Notes under the pieces: model-generated
The model's database searches: none
What the model was told of the DNA's origin: nothing
Seen by the model: only the letters and a program-made list of their open reading frames with translations
Program-made: the position numbers and the translations under genes
Assembly (NCBI RefSeq): GCF_027257175.1
Contig: NZ_JAPFGD010000005.1
Location: 62,001 to 126,000, forward strand
Source: Castellaniella sp. S9
GTDB taxonomy: Bacteria; Pseudomonadota; Gammaproteobacteria; Burkholderiales; Burkholderiaceae_B
DNA length: 64,000 bases
Reading direction: 5' to 3'
In this document: piece by piece, positions 20,079 to 30,472 of the stretch
How positions within the stretch are numbered: position 1 is the first letter of the stretch
Layout of the letters: every line of letters starts with the position of its first letter

Positions 20079-21752
20079 CTATTCGGCGCGTACCCTCACG
20101 TAGTGCCCCGGCGCGGGCTCGAGAGTCCGGTATCGGCGATTGCCCAGCGTATCCTTGGCACGCACCTTGCGGCCGGAATGACCGGACAGCCAGCGCAGCC
20201 AATCGGGCCACCAGCTGCCGGCATGCCGCGGCGCATCGCGCTGCCAGGCCTGCGCGTCGACCGCGGCGTCACGTCGATCGCCCTCATCATACGCCCAGTA
20301 GCCGCGCCGCCCACGGGCCGGCGGATTGATCACCCCGGCAATGTGGCCGGATTCGCCCAGCACGAAACGCGTATCGCCGCCCAGCACGCCGCGGGAGGCG
20401 TAGGCCGACGCCCAGGGCACGATGTGATCCTCGCGCGAGGCGTACAGGTACGCCGGCATGCGCAGGGCGCCCAGGTCGATGGACTGGCCGCAGACCTGGA
20501 CCGCGCCGGGCGTCTTGAGGCGGTTTTCGAGATAAGTGTTCCGGAAATACCAGGCAAAGAACGGCCCCGGCAGGTTGGTGCCATCGGCGTTCCAGGCCAG
20601 CAGGTCGAAGGCGCGCGGGGTCTGCCCCATCATGTAGTTCGAGGCCACGTAGTTCCAGACGAGTTCGGACGGCCGCAGGAACGAAAACGTGGTGCCGAGT
20701 TCGCGTGCGGTCATCAGGCCGCCGTCGCCGAACTGTTGCTCACGCGACCGGGCATGGCATTCGTCGACGAAGACGTCGAGGATCCCGGTATCCCGGAAAT
20801 CGAGGAAAGTCGTCAGCAGTGTGAGCGCGGCCACGGGGTCCTCGCCGCGGGCCTGCGCCAGGGCCAGCGCACTGGCCAGCATGGTGCCGCCGACGCAGAA
20901 CCCCAACGCGTTGATCTGGTCCTGGCCGCTGATGTCGCGCACCACCTCGATCGCCTGCAGCACACCGTCCTGCATGTAGTCGTCCCAGCCGGCACGTTCG
21001 ATGCCGTCCGTATCGGAGGCCAGCGGGTTGCGCCACGAAATCATGTAGACGGCGTACCCCGCCTCCAGGGCATGGCGCACGAATGAATTGTCGGCCTGCA
21101 GGTCGAGGATGTAGAACTTGTTGATGCACGGCGGCACCATCAGCAGCGGGCGCGCATGCACCTGCCGTGCCAGGGGGCGATACTGGATCACCTGCATCAG
21201 CGCGTTCTGGAAAACCACCGCGCCCGGCGAGGCGGCGATGTTTTCCCCGAGGACGAACGCGGACTCGTCGGTCTGGCTGATATGGCCCTTTTGCATGTCG
21301 CCGAGCAGGTTGCTCATGCCTTTCAAGAGGGATTCGCCCTGCGTGCGCCAGGCGGTGGCAAGGGCCTCGGGATTGGTGGCCAGGAAGTTGGCGGGCGACG
21401 CGGCCTCGATCCATTGCATGACCGCGAACTGCAGGCGCTGGCGTGCATCGTCGCCCAAGTCGGCGGACTCGGCCAGGCGCCGGAGCGCGCGGGCGCCGAT
21501 CAGATAGGCATGCGCGGCGAACAGGCCCTGCGGACTATCGGCCCAGGCAGGCGAAGAGAATCGCCGATCGTCGGGTGGCGCCAACGCGCCTTGGCGGGCC
21601 TGGTCGAACAAGGCCTGGCATTCGCCCATGAAGTCGGCCTGGATGCGGGCGAGGCGATCCGGCGAAATGCCTGGTGGCATCTGCCCTTGAAATCCGTTGC
21701 GCTCACCCACTGTTTTCCCCCTGCCTGAATGCGGCCACACGTGGCCGTTCAT
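20079..21752 (-). CDS. phaC: Class I polyhydroxyalkanoate synthase PhaC
   Basis: A PHA synthase of up to 557 residues, polymerising (R)-3-hydroxyacyl-CoA into polyester. The lipase-like box GFCVGG places the catalytic cysteine at residue 286; the other triad members are the Asp in YASREDHIVPW and the His in GESGHIAGVINPP. Family stretches PPCINKFYILDL and MISWRNP are present. The N-terminal 25 residues are unsure: the ATG at 21752 would start almost at the predicted transcription start, and an in-frame ATG at 21680 (MPPGISPDRL) is an alternative. Together with phaB and phaR it forms one operon. Confidence 0.94.
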   Translation of the reverse strand: MNGHVWPHSGRGKTVGERNGFQGQMPPGISPDRLARIQADFMGECQALFDQARQGALAPPDDRRFSSPAWADSPQGLFAAHAYLIGARALRRLAESADLGDDARQRLQFAVMQWIEAASPANFLATNPEALATAWRTQGESLLKGMSNLLGDMQKGHISQTDESAFVLGENIAASPGAVVFQNALMQVIQYRPLARQVHARPLLMVPPCINKFYILDLQADNSFVRHALEAGYAVYMISWRNPLASDTDGIERAGWDDYMQDGVLQAIEVVRDISGQDQINALGFCVGGTMLASALALAQARGEDPVAALTLLTTFLDFRDTGILDVFVDECHARSREQQFGDGGLMTARELGTTFSFLRPSELVWNYVASNYMMGQTPRAFDLLAWNADGTNLPGPFFAWYFRNTYLENRLKTPGAVQVCGQSIDLGALRMPAYLYASREDHIVPWASAYASRGVLGGDTRFVLGESGHIAGVINPPARGRRGYWAYDEGDRRDAAVDAQAWQRDAPRHAGSWWPDWLRWLSGHSGRKVRAKDTLGNRRYRTLEPAPGHYVRVRAE

Positions 21753-21760
21753 TGGAAATG

Positions 21761-21789
21761 ATCATGGCGATTCTGACAAATCGTGTCAA
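21761..21789 (-). promoter_or_regulatory. phaC promoter with an overlapping palindrome
   Basis: Minus strand: a consensus TTGACA (21789-21784), 17 bases, then CATGAT (21766-21761). The -35 lies within TGACACGATTTGTCA (21774-21788), a perfect 5-5-5 inverted repeat suited to dimer binding. The predicted start is only a few bases from the annotated phaC ATG, implying either a nearly leaderless message or a downstream start codon. Confidence 0.5.
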
Positions 21790-21818
21790 TCAGGGTAAGT
21801 CGCTAGCATCCATGCGCC

Positions 21819-22580
21819 TCACGGCTGCTCCGCCCTGTCGCCCGTCAACCAGGCGACGGTCGCCTGCCGCCCGGTGCGCGCGGCGCGCCGGTAGGAATAG
21901 AATCGCTGCGCGTCCCGGTACGTGCAATGCCCGCTGCATTCGATGTGGTCGACGCCGGCCGCATACAGGCGGTGGCGGGCGATCGCGGGCAGGTCTGCCA
22001 GCCAGCGATCGCTGCCCGGGCGCGCCGCGAAGAACGGCGCCGCCGCCGGGTCGGGCGCGACGAATGCCTCGCGGACCTCGGGCCCGACCTCAAAGCTGGC
22101 CTGGCCGATGGCCGGCCCGATCCAGGCGCGCCACCGGCTGTCCGCGGGGGCCTTCGGCCGCATCCGGGCCAGGGTGTTCTCGAGCACGCCCGCGGCCAGC
22201 CCCCGCCAGCCCGCATGGGCGACGCCGAGCACGCAGCCGCCGTCATCGGCCAGCACCACCGGCAGGCAATCCGCGGTCAGGACGGCCAGCGGACGATTCG
22301 GCCGGGTCGTGATCGCCGCGTCGGCCTGGGGCGCCTCGCCACCCGTCCATGCGTCGGCGTCGCACACCTCGATGCCATGGACCTGCCGGAGCCACAGGGG
22401 CTCGGCCGGCAGCCCATCCGCAAGCAGCGCGCGATTGCGCAGGACGGCCGCGGGGGCGTCATCCACGTGCAGGCCCAGGTTCAGGCCATCCCAGGGCGCC
22501 GCGCTGAATCCGCCCGCCCGCGTACTGCAGAAATAGCGCACGCCGGGCCATGGCAGGCCGCGCACATCCTCGACGACCAT
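21819..22580 (-). CDS. pgeF: Peptidoglycan editing factor PgeF (YfiH, laccase-domain)
   Basis: A 253-residue Cu-oxidase_4/YfiH protein. Recognisable parts are FCSTRAGGFSAAPWDGLNLG at the start, the LRQVHG motif, the metal-site-like TADCLPVVLAD, VAHAGWRGLAAGV and the C-terminal GHCTYRDAQRFYSYRR. PgeF removes misincorporated non-alanine residues from peptidoglycan precursors; homologs are also purine nucleoside phosphorylases. I prefer the ATG at 22580 (MVVEDVRGLPW), preceded by AGGGG; an ATG at 22622 overlaps rluD and lacks a ribosome-binding site. It sits downstream of rluD, a frequent rluD-pgeF pair. Confidence 0.9.
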   Translation of the reverse strand: MVVEDVRGLPWPGVRYFCSTRAGGFSAAPWDGLNLGLHVDDAPAAVLRNRALLADGLPAEPLWLRQVHGIEVCDADAWTGGEAPQADAAITTRPNRPLAVLTADCLPVVLADDGGCVLGVAHAGWRGLAAGVLENTLARMRPKAPADSRWRAWIGPAIGQASFEVGPEVREAFVAPDPAAAPFFAARPGSDRWLADLPAIARHRLYAAGVDHIECSGHCTYRDAQRFYSYRRAARTGRQATVAWLTGDRAEQP

Positions 22581-22597
22581 CCGGCCCCTATCCACCG

Positions 22598-23569
22598 TCA
22601 CTGGTGTTCTCCTGATTGCCATTGGATCGCGCGGCGCACCGCCGCATAGTCATCCGGTACGCCGGCCTCGAACGCCAGCCGCTCGCCCGAGGCCGGGTCG
22701 TCGAAGGCCAAGGCGCGCGCGTGCAGCATCTGGCGGGCGGCGCCCGCCAGGGGCCGCCCGCCATAGACGGCATCGGACAACAGCGGATGATGCAGGCTGG
22801 CCATGTGCACGCGGATCTGGTGCGTGCGGCCGGTCTCGAGCCTGCAGGCCACCTCGGCGACCGGCGCCTCGCCGGCACGGCCGCGGCGCAGGGTCCGGTA
22901 ATGGGTGATCGCCGGCTTGGGCGCGATCGGCTGCTGGACGCTCATGCGCACCGGCACCCGCGCATCGCGGCCGATGGCCAGGTCGACGGTGCCCTCGGCA
23001 TCCGGCCAGCCGTGCGCCAGGGCGAGGTATTCGCGCTTGACGCTGCGCGCCTGCAACTGGCGCACCAGATGAGTCTGGGCAATCTCATGGCGCGCCACCA
23101 CCAGCAGGCCCGAGGTGTCCTTGTCCAGGCGATGGACGATCCCCGCGCGGGCCACCCGGGCCAGCTCCGGATACCGATGCAGCAGGCCATTGAGCAGCGT
23201 GCCGTGCCAGTTGCCCGCGCCGGGGTGCGTGACCAGCCCCGCGGGCTTGTCCACCACGATCCAATCGGCGCCCTCGCCAAGCACTTTGAATTCGACCGGC
23301 TCGGCCACGAAGGCGAGGGTCTCGGGCGCGGGCTGCGGCCAGACCTGGATGCGGTCGCCCGAACCCACCTTGGCGCGCACCCGTGCCGCGTGGCCGTTGA
23401 CGCGCACATGGCCCTCCTCGATCCAGGCCTGCAGGCGGCTGCGGGAATGCTGCGGCATCAGGCGCGCCAGCACCTTGTCCAGGCGCTCGGCCAGCGCCGT
23501 GAACGGCAGTTCGAACGTCTCGGGTTCGTCCGCCTCCAGGTCCTCTGTTTCGATATCCGTGTCAGACAT
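22598..23569 (-). CDS. rluD: 23S rRNA pseudouridine synthase RluD
   Basis: A 323-residue enzyme forming pseudouridines 1911, 1915 and 1917 in helix 69 of 23S rRNA. An S4 domain is near the N-terminus (RLDKVLARLMPQHSRSRLQAWIEEGHVRVNG). The catalytic motif HRLDKDTSGL is at residues 146-155, with Asp149 the likely nucleophile, and RTHQIRVHMASLHHPLLSDAVYGG completes the fold. The acidic N-terminus is somewhat longer than in E. coli. It is divergent from bamD, with 55 bases between the two starts, and is followed by pgeF. This head-to-head rluD/bamD layout is widely conserved. Confidence 0.95.
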   Translation of the reverse strand: MSDTDIETEDLEADEPETFELPFTALAERLDKVLARLMPQHSRSRLQAWIEEGHVRVNGHAARVRAKVGSGDRIQVWPQPAPETLAFVAEPVEFKVLGEGADWIVVDKPAGLVTHPGAGNWHGTLLNGLLHRYPELARVARAGIVHRLDKDTSGLLVVARHEIAQTHLVRQLQARSVKREYLALAHGWPDAEGTVDLAIGRDARVPVRMSVQQPIAPKPAITHYRTLRRGRAGEAPVAEVACRLETGRTHQIRVHMASLHHPLLSDAVYGGRPLAGAARQMLHARALAFDDPASGERLAFEAGVPDDYAAVRRAIQWQSGEHQ

Positions 23570-23581
23570 GTCGACAAATCA

Positions 23582-23587
23582 TATAAT
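23582..23587 (+). promoter_or_regulatory. -10 box for bamD in the rluD/bamD gap
   Basis: A perfect TATAAT lies 37 bases before the bamD start codon. No convincing -35 hexamer is seen at 16-18 bases, so strength is unclear. The 55-base gap must also hold the rluD promoter on the other strand. Confidence 0.4.
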
Positions 23588-23624
23588 CTGCCAGCAATGC
23601 TAACACCCTAAACAAGGACGCTCC

Positions 23625-24464
23625 GTGACCCTCCGCGACTCGCTTCGTTTCAACGCCATCGCGCGGCGCGCACTGACCGCCATCGCCGTTTTCTGCCTGG
23701 CGCTCGCAGCCGGCTGCAGTTCCACCAAGGGCGACGTCGACCCCACCGCCGGCTGGAGTGCCGAGCGCCTGTACCAGCAGGCCCGCGACGACATGAGCGG
23801 CGGCCGCTGGACCGACGCCCGCCGCAACCTCGAGGCCCTGGAGGCCCGCTACCCCTTCGGCATCTATGCCCAGCAGGCGCTCATCGACCAGGCCTACGTC
23901 AACTGGAAGGACGAAGAGCCCGAACAGGCGCGGGCATCGATCGACCGCTTCATGCAGCAGTACCCCAACCATCCGGGCACTGACTACATGCTGTACCTGA
24001 AGGGCATGCTGACGTTCACCCCGCCCAGCGCGGTGCTGTCGAACATCACGCGCCAGGACCCCGCCGAACGCGATCCCAAGGGGCTGCGCGCCTCCTATGA
24101 GGCCTTCAACGACCTGATCAAGCGCTACCCCGACAGCCGCTACACCCCCGACGCCCGCAAGCGTGTCGCCTGGCTGGTGAACACCATCGCCGAAAACGAG
24201 GTGCACGTCGCCGAGTACTATTACCGGCGCGGCGCCTACGTCGCGGCGGCCAACCGGGCCCAGACCGTAGTCACGGACTTCGAAGGCGCGCCGATCGTCG
24301 AGAAAGCCCTCTACCTGATGGTGCTCAGCTACGACAAGCTGCACCTGGACACGCTGCGCGACGACGCCAAGCGCGTACTCGACCAGAATTTTCCGGACAG
24401 CAAGTACTACACCCAGGGCCTGGATGCGCCCGTCAACTACTGGAATCCGATCAACTGGTTCTAG
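23625..24464 (+). CDS. bamD: Outer membrane assembly lipoprotein BamD (ComL)
   Basis: A 279-residue lipoprotein of the BAM complex that inserts beta-barrel proteins into the outer membrane. Residues 1-30 form a lipoprotein signal ending in the lipobox LAAGC with Cys31. The rest has TPR-like helical repeats: SAERLYQQARDDMSGGRWTDARRNLEALEARYPFG, then FNDLIKRYPDSRYTPDA and YVAAANRAQTVVTDF. The start is a GTG with AAGGA seven bases upstream. The stop codon shares the tetranucleotide CTAG with the stop of the convergent helicase gene, so the two genes overlap by four bases. Confidence 0.96.
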   Translation: MTLRDSLRFNAIARRALTAIAVFCLALAAGCSSTKGDVDPTAGWSAERLYQQARDDMSGGRWTDARRNLEALEARYPFGIYAQQALIDQAYVNWKDEEPEQARASIDRFMQQYPNHPGTDYMLYLKGMLTFTPPSAVLSNITRQDPAERDPKGLRASYEAFNDLIKRYPDSRYTPDARKRVAWLVNTIAENEVHVAEYYYRRGAYVAAANRAQTVVTDFEGAPIVEKALYLMVLSYDKLHLDTLRDDAKRVLDQNFPDSKYYTQGLDAPVNYWNPINWF

Positions 24465-26461
24465 TGCTGTTCCGCCGGCGAGTCCGCGCCCGCCTCTGGC
24501 GGACGGGCCAGGAAATCGCGCGCGCATTCCGCATCGCGCGTGCGGGCGAACGGCGGCAGGCCGCGCCACAATTGGCGGCCGTAGGGCTTGTCGACCAGGC
24601 GGCCGTCGCCCACCATCAGCACCCCCCAGTCCCCCTCTGAGCGGATCAGGCGTCCCGCGCCTTGCTTGAGGACCAGCGCGGCCTGGGGTAGCTGATATTC
24701 CATGAACGGATTGCCGCCATCGGCCCGGCAGGCGCTCAGGCGCGCCTCGATGACCGGGTCGTCGGGCGGCGCGAAGGGCAGCTTGTCGATGGCCACCAGC
24801 GTGAGTGCGTCGCCGGGCACGTCGATGCCTTCCCAGAAACTGGCGCTGCCGACCAGGACCGCGTCGCCCGCCCGGCGAAAACGCTCGAGCAGCAAGCCGC
24901 GCGAGGCCTCGCCCTGGCGCATGACCGGGCGCGCGGGGGCGCAAGCCCCCAGATGCCGCGCCAGCACGTCGGCAACCCGGTCGACGGCGCGCAGCGTGGT
25001 GCACAGCACCAGCACCCCGCCGGCACAGGCCTCGACCAGCGGCAGCAGCGCCTGGGCGAAGGCGTCGACGAAGCGGGAATCGCCCGGCCACGGCAGGCCC
25101 TGGGGCACGTACAGCAGGCCGCGCGCCGGATAATCGAAAGGCGAGGTCCAATGGTGGGTGACGGCATCCTCGAGGCCGAGCTGGCGCAGGAAATGCCCGA
25201 AATCCCCCTGGACCGAGAGCGTGGCCGAGGTCAGCACCCAGGTCTGGCCCGGGCGCCGGAAGCCCGAGAATATCCGCGCCACCGACAAGGGCGCGCGATG
25301 CAGCCGCAGCGCCTGGTGCCCTGCCTCGATCCAGCGCACGGCGGCGTCGGCGGCGGGCGCCTCGTCGCCGCGCCCCGGCAGGCGCCATTGCCGCAGACGC
25401 TCGAGCAGGCTCTGGGCCGTGCGCGCCGCCGCAGCCAGGTCGGGATGGCGGTCCTCCTGGGATTGCAGGCGCCGCAAGGCCTCGTCCAAGGCTTCGATCA
25501 GGCCGTCGAGCTTTTCATCGAATGCCGCAGCCTCGGGCAGGGCCTGGAACGTGGCCCGCGCCCCGGGCAGCAGCCCCACCGGCGCAGCGGCAAGCCGCAA
25601 TTCGCGCGCCGCCCCCTCGAGGCGCCGGGCGGTGTCGCTCCAGGGCGTCGCCTCGCGCGCATGGGCGAGTCCCGCGGCCTCCATGGCACGCGCGCAATCC
25701 AGCACCTGATGCAGGGAGACGCTGTGCCCCAGGAAACGCGTCGCCGTATCGGGCAATTGATGAGCCTCGTCGAAAACCACCATGCGGGTTTCGGGCAGCA
25801 GATCGGTGATGCCCTCCTCGCGCAAGGCCAGGTCGGCCATGAAGAGCGCGTGGTTGACCACCACGACGTCGGCCTCCTGGGCGTGGCGGCGGGCCTTGAG
25901 CAGGAAGCAGTCCCGCACGAAGGGGCATTCCTGCCCCAGGCAGTTCTCGCGCGTGGAGGTGACGCGATTCCAGATGTCGGCCCCTTCGGGGACCGCCGGC
26001 AGGTCGGCCCTGTCGCCGGTGCCCGTTTCGCGCACGAAGCGCTGGATCTCGCGCAACTGCTGGACCTCGTCGATGGATTTCAGGCCGCGTGGATCCTGCC
26101 CCAGCCGGTCCAGGTGGTAATGGCAGACGTAATTGCCGCGGCCCTTGAGCAGCGCCACGTCGACCGGCAAGGCCAGCGCCTCGCGCAGGCGCGGGATGTC
26201 GCGGTGGAACAATTGGTCCTGCAGGGTGCGCGTGCCGGTGGACACCAGGACCTTGTCGCCCGACAGGAAGGCCGGCACCAGGTACGCCCAGGTCTTGCCC
26301 GTGCCGGTGCCCGCCTCGGCCACCAGCACGCCGCCGTCGGCCAGGGCGCGCCCGATGGCCTCGGAGAGCTCGCGCTGGGCGGGACGGGGGCTGTAGCCCG
26401 GCATGTGGCGCGCCAGGGCGCCGGACGGACCGAACACGTCGGCCAACTCATCGGGAAACAT
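24461..26461 (-). CDS. DinG/YoaA-family ATP-dependent DNA helicase
   Basis: A 666-residue superfamily 2 helicase related to XPD, DinG and YoaA. Walker A AGTGTGKT is at residues 50-57 and the DEAH box at 231-234 ([11 protein letters not shown]). Four cysteines, 113 (YVCHYH), 174, 179 and 185 ([13 protein letters not shown]), match the spacing of a 4Fe-4S cluster. Later motifs include VLTSATL and the C-terminal [13 protein letters not shown]. Such helicases unwind 5' to 3' and act in replication-linked repair. Length and domain pattern fit YoaA better than LexA-regulated DinG; I leave the symbol open. The ATG at 26461 ([11 protein letters not shown]) starts at the family-like N-terminus. Confidence 0.9.
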   Translation of the reverse strand: MFPDELADVFGPSGALARHMPGYSPRPAQRELSEAIGRALADGGVLVAEAGTGTGKTWAYLVPAFLSGDKVLVSTGTRTLQDQLFHRDIPRLREALALPVDVALLKGRGNYVCHYHLDRLGQDPRGLKSIDEVQQLREIQRFVRETGTGDRADLPAVPEGADIWNRVTSTRENCLGQECPFVRDCFLLKARRHAQEADVVVVNHALFMADLALREEGITDLLPETRMVVFDEAHQLPDTATRFLGHSVSLHQVLDCARAMEAAGLAHAREATPWSDTARRLEGAARELRLAAAPVGLLPGARATFQALPEAAAFDEKLDGLIEALDEALRRLQSQEDRHPDLAAAARTAQSLLERLRQWRLPGRGDEAPAADAAVRWIEAGHQALRLHRAPLSVARIFSGFRRPGQTWVLTSATLSVQGDFGHFLRQLGLEDAVTHHWTSPFDYPARGLLYVPQGLPWPGDSRFVDAFAQALLPLVEACAGGVLVLCTTLRAVDRVADVLARHLGACAPARPVMRQGEASRGLLLERFRRAGDAVLVGSASFWEGIDVPGDALTLVAIDKLPFAPPDDPVIEARLSACRADGGNPFMEYQLPQAALVLKQGAGRLIRSEGDWGVLMVGDGRLVDKPYGRQLWRGLPPFARTRDAECARDFLARPPEAGADSPAEQH

Positions 26462-26570
26462 GGCTGTGCGGTGGAGGAGGAACGGGGAACATGATAGCCG
26501 AGGCATTTCGGCCATGGGCCCGCCTTGTGGCAAAATCTGCCCCTTGTTGCCCGCATTTTATGATGGACCC

Positions 26571-28940
26571 ATGAACACGATCAGCCCTGCCCCCGCCTCC
26601 GCCCGGACCGTCGACCACGCCCGCATCCTCAAGCAGCTCGCCGACGAGTTGGGCACGCGCGGCGGACAGGTGGCGGCCGCGGTCGAACTCCTGGATTCCG
26701 GCGCCACCGTTCCCTTCATCGCCCGCTACCGCAAGGAGGCCACCGGCGGCCTGGACGACACGGTGCTGCGCACGCTCGAACTGCGGCTGCTGTACCTGCG
26801 CGAGCTGGAGACCCGCCGGGTTGCGATCCTGGACTCGATCGAGCAGCAGGGCCAGCTCGACGACACCCTCAGCGCGCGGATCCTCGAGGCCGACAGCAAG
26901 CAGCGCCTCGAGGACCTGTACGCGCCCTTCAAGCCCAAGCGCCGCACACGCGCCCAGATCGCCCGCGAGGCGGGCCTGGAGCCGCTGGCCGATGCCCTGC
27001 TCGCGGGGCCGGCGGCCGACCCCGCCGCCCTGGCTGCCGGCCACCTGAATCCGGAAGCCGGCTTCGAGGACGCCAAATCGGCGCTCAACGGCGCGCGCGA
27101 CATCCTGGCCGAGCGCTTTGCGGAAGACGCCGGCCTGCTGGATACACTGCGCGAGCATCTATGGAACACCGGGCTGCTGCATGCCCGGGTGGTGTCCGGC
27201 AAGGAAGCCGAGGGCGAGAAATTCCGCGACTGGTTCGATTTCAGCGAGGCTCTGCGCGCCATGCCCTCGCACCGTGCTCTGGCGCTGCTGCGCGGCCGCC
27301 AGCAAGGCATCCTGGACCTGCGCCTGGAACTCGAACCCGACCTCGAGGCCCGCAATCCGCACCCCTGCGTCCTGCGCGTGGCCGAGGTCCTGGGCATCGA
27401 TGCGCGCTTCGACGCCCATGCCGATGCGCGCCAGCACTGGCTGGCCGAAGTCTGCCGCTGGACGTGGCGGGTCAAGCTGCTCACCGCCTTCGAGACCGAA
27501 CTGGTCGGACGCCTGCGCGAAGCCGCCGAGGCCGAGGCGATCCGCGTGTTCGCCGCCAACCTGAAGGACCTGCTGCTGGCCGCGCCGGCCGGCCCGAAGG
27601 CCGTTCTCGGCCTGGATCCGGGCATCCGCACCGGGGTCAAGGCCGCCGCCATCGACGCCACCGGCAAGGTCCTAGAAACGCATACGATCTATCCCTTCGA
27701 GCCTCGGCGGGACGTGGACGGCAGCCTGCGCACGCTCGCCGATCTGATCCGCCGCCACGGCATCGCGCTGGTCGCCATCGGCAACGGCACGGCCTCGCGT
27801 GAAACCGAACGGTTGGCCGGCCTGCTGCGCGAACGCCATCCGGAACTGCGCTTCGACCGCGTGGTGGTCTCCGAGGCCGGCGCCTCGGTCTATTCCGCCT
27901 CCGAACTCGGCGCGCAGGAGTTCCCCGACATGGACGTCAGCCTGCGCGGCGCCGTCTCGATCGCCAGGCGCCTGCAGGACCCCCTTGCCGAACTCGTCAA
28001 GATCGAACCCAAGGCCATCGGCGTGGGGCAATACCAGCACGACGTGAGCCAGCGCGATCTGGCGCGGTCTCTGGATGCCGTGGTCGAGGACTGCGTCAAT
28101 GCGGTGGGCGTGGACGTCAATACCGCCTCGGCGCCCCTGCTGACGCGCGTGTCCGGGCTGAATGCCGGGCTGGCGCGCAACATCGTGGGCTGGCGCGAGC
28201 AGCACGGCGCCTTCCCCAACCGCGAGGCCCTGCGCGCGGTGCCGCGCTTCGGCGACAAGGCCTTCGAACAGGCGGCCGGCTTTCTGCGCGTGCCGACCTC
28301 CGACAACCCGCTGGATGCATCTGCCGTGCACCCCGAGGCCTATCCGGTCGTCGAACGGATCCTGTCCAGGATCGGCAAGCCGGCGGCCGAGGTCATGGGC
28401 CAAGCCCAGGCCCTCGAGGGCCTGTCGCCCGCCGACTTCACCAGCGAGCGTTTCGGCTTGCCGACCGTGCGCGACATTTTTGCCGAACTCGAGAAACCCG
28501 GGCGCGACCCGCGTCCCGAGTTCAAGACCGCGCAATTCATGGAAGGCGTCAATGACATCAAGGACCTGGTCCCCGGGATGATGCTCGAGGGCGTGGTCAG
28601 CAACGTCGCCAATTTCGGGGCCTTCGTCGACATCGGCGTGCACCAGGACGGCCTGGTGCACGTGTCGGCCCTGTCGGACCGCTACGTCAAGGACCCGCGC
28701 GATGTGGTGCGCGTCGGCCAGACGGTGCGTGTGCGGGTCCTGGAGGTCGACGTCGCCCGCAAGCGGATCGCGCTGAGCATGCGCAAGGACGAGCCCGCGG
28801 CGGCGCGCGGCCCGCGGGCCGAGGCACCGGCGCCGGGAGGACGGCCCGGCCCTCGCGGCGGCCGCGCCGAACGGCCGGCGGCGGCTGCGCCGCAAGGCGC
28901 CATGGCCGCGGCGTTTGCGCGCCTGCAAGGCAAGCGCTGA
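26571..28940 (+). CDS. tex: RNA-binding transcription accessory protein Tex
   Basis: A 789-residue nucleic-acid-binding protein. In order it has an N-terminal helical domain ([26 protein letters not shown]), a YqgF/RNase H-like domain ([19 protein letters not shown]), helix-hairpin-helix motifs ([25 protein letters not shown]) and a C-terminal S1 domain ([31 protein letters not shown]). A basic, Ala/Gly-rich tail follows. In Bordetella pertussis Tex is essential and affects toxin gene expression, hence the name. I use the ATG at 26571; the frame is open further upstream but overlaps the divergent helicase gene. Confidence 0.97.
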   Translation: MNTISPAPASARTVDHARILKQLADELGTRGGQVAAAVELLDSGATVPFIARYRKEATGGLDDTVLRTLELRLLYLRELETRRVAILDSIEQQGQLDDTLSARILEADSKQRLEDLYAPFKPKRRTRAQIAREAGLEPLADALLAGPAADPAALAAGHLNPEAGFEDAKSALNGARDILAERFAEDAGLLDTLREHLWNTGLLHARVVSGKEAEGEKFRDWFDFSEALRAMPSHRALALLRGRQQGILDLRLELEPDLEARNPHPCVLRVAEVLGIDARFDAHADARQHWLAEVCRWTWRVKLLTAFETELVGRLREAAEAEAIRVFAANLKDLLLAAPAGPKAVLGLDPGIRTGVKAAAIDATGKVLETHTIYPFEPRRDVDGSLRTLADLIRRHGIALVAIGNGTASRETERLAGLLRERHPELRFDRVVVSEAGASVYSASELGAQEFPDMDVSLRGAVSIARRLQDPLAELVKIEPKAIGVGQYQHDVSQRDLARSLDAVVEDCVNAVGVDVNTASAPLLTRVSGLNAGLARNIVGWREQHGAFPNREALRAVPRFGDKAFEQAAGFLRVPTSDNPLDASAVHPEAYPVVERILSRIGKPAAEVMGQAQALEGLSPADFTSERFGLPTVRDIFAELEKPGRDPRPEFKTAQFMEGVNDIKDLVPGMMLEGVVSNVANFGAFVDIGVHQDGLVHVSALSDRYVKDPRDVVRVGQTVRVRVLEVDVARKRIALSMRKDEPAAARGPRAEAPAPGGRPGPRGGRAERPAAAAPQGAMAAAFARLQGKR

Positions 28941-29033
28941 ACCGAACGCACGGTTATTGTCCTGGCGCAAGGTGGCCCCGCCGCGCACCGCCTATGATGG
29001 ATGCATTCCTGACTGTTTGCCGAGGCTTACGGA

Positions 29034-29201
29034 ATGTTCCTGCACAACAACACGATTCTGACGGTTTTCGTGCTGGGCGTCATTGCCACCTTCATCGGTT
29101 TCGGCATCCGCGACCGCAATCCTGGCATCATCCTGCTGGGAATCGGCTTTCTGGGCATCCTGGCCGCCGTCATCGCCAAGGCGATCCAGGTCTTCGGCTA
29201 G
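29034..29201 (+). CDS. Small (55 aa) two-helix membrane protein
   Basis: The frame reads MFLHNNTILTVFVLGVIAT and continues through RDRNPGIILLGIGFLG to a stop after VFG. Two hydrophobic segments (about residues 8-24 and 33-50) are joined by a short basic loop RDRNPG, giving a hairpin in the inner membrane. Codon third positions are strongly G/C, as in neighbouring genes, which supports coding. It lies between tex and the convergent gcdH gene with a poor ribosome-binding site (GAGG at a distance). I recognise no named family and assign no function. Confidence 0.65.
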   Translation: MFLHNNTILTVFVLGVIATFIGFGIRDRNPGIILLGIGFLGILAAVIAKAIQVFG

Positions 29202-29252
29202 CGCCCCGCTGCCGGAATCGGCACACCACGGCGCCGGCGATGCGGCGCGCCG

Positions 29253-30443
29253 TCAGTTGGCGAAGGCCGCAATGCCGGTGATCGCGCGTCCGAGGATCAG
29301 GGCATGCACATCGTGCGTGCCCTCGTAGGTGTTGACGACCTCCAGGTTGACCAGATGGCGGGCGACGCAGAATTCGTCCGAGATGCCGTTGCCGCCCAGC
29401 ATGTCGCGCGCCGCGCGGGCGATGTCCAGGGCCTTGCCGCAGGAATTGCGCTTGATGATCGAGGTGGCCTCGACGCAGGCCATGCCTTCGCCCTTGAGGC
29501 GGCCGACGCGCAGCACGGCTTGCAGGCCCAGGGTGATCTCGGTCAGCATGTCGGCCAGCTTTTTCTGAACCAGCTGGTTGGCGGCCAGGGGACGGCCGAA
29601 CTGCTTGCGGTCCAGCACATATTGGCGTGCGGTCTCGTAGCAGGCCTCGGCGGCGCCCAGGGCGCCCCAGGCAATGCCATAGCGTGCCGAGTTCAGGCAG
29701 GTGAAGGGCCCCTTGAGTCCACGCACCTCGGGAAAAGCGTTGTCCTCGGGCACGAAGACCTCATCCAGGACGATCTCGCCGGTGATCGAGGCGCGCAGGC
29801 CGACCTTGCCGTGGATGGCGGGCGCCGACAGGCCCTTCCAGCCCTTTTCGAGGATGAAGCCGCGGATGTCGCCGGCCTCGTCCTTGGCCCAGACCACGAA
29901 CACGTCGGCGATCGGGCTGTTGGTGATCCAGGTCTTGGCACCCGTCACGCTGTAGCCACCGGGCACCTTCCTGGCCCGTGCGGCCATGGAGCCCGGGTCC
30001 GAGCCGTGGTCCGGCTCGGTCAGGCCAAAGCAGCCGATCCACTCGCCCGAGGCCAGCTTGGGCAGGTATTTTTCCTTTTGCGCGGCGGTGCCGAACGTCT
30101 CGATGGGCACCATGACCAGGGAGCTCTGCACGCTCATCATGGAGCGGTAGCCGGAATCGACGCGCTCGACCTCGCGGGCGATGAGTCCATAGCAGACATC
30201 ATTCATGCCGGCACCGCCGTACTCCTCGGCAGTCGTGGCGCCCAGCAAACCCAGTTCACCCATCTCGCGAAAGATCGCCGGCTCGGCGCGTTCGCTGCGA
30301 AAGGCCTGCTGGACACGGGGCGCCAGGCGATCCTGGGCATAGGCGCGAGCGGCATCGCGCACCATGCGCTCGGTGTCGCTCAGTTGCTGGTCCAGCAGCA
30401 GCGGGTCCAGCCATTGGAATGGAGAGGAGCGTGAGGGGGACAT
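29253..30443 (-). CDS. gcdH: Glutaryl-CoA dehydrogenase
   Basis: A 396-residue FAD-dependent acyl-CoA dehydrogenase that oxidises and decarboxylates glutaryl-CoA to crotonyl-CoA in lysine, tryptophan and benzoate degradation. FAD and substrate segments include [33 protein letters not shown] and [18 protein letters not shown]. The catalytic base is Glu374 in [21 protein letters not shown], a glutaryl-CoA dehydrogenase signature. It lies 29 bases downstream of trpS on the same strand. Electrons would pass to ETF, encoded elsewhere. Confidence 0.93.
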   Translation of the reverse strand: MSPSRSSPFQWLDPLLLDQQLSDTERMVRDAARAYAQDRLAPRVQQAFRSERAEPAIFREMGELGLLGATTAEEYGGAGMNDVCYGLIAREVERVDSGYRSMMSVQSSLVMVPIETFGTAAQKEKYLPKLASGEWIGCFGLTEPDHGSDPGSMAARARKVPGGYSVTGAKTWITNSPIADVFVVWAKDEAGDIRGFILEKGWKGLSAPAIHGKVGLRASITGEIVLDEVFVPEDNAFPEVRGLKGPFTCLNSARYGIAWGALGAAEACYETARQYVLDRKQFGRPLAANQLVQKKLADMLTEITLGLQAVLRVGRLKGEGMACVEATSIIKRNSCGKALDIARAARDMLGGNGISDEFCVARHLVNLEVVNTYEGTHDVHALILGRAITGIAAFAN

Positions 30444-30472
30444 GAGGATCTCCTAAACGTCGGACGCCGGCC

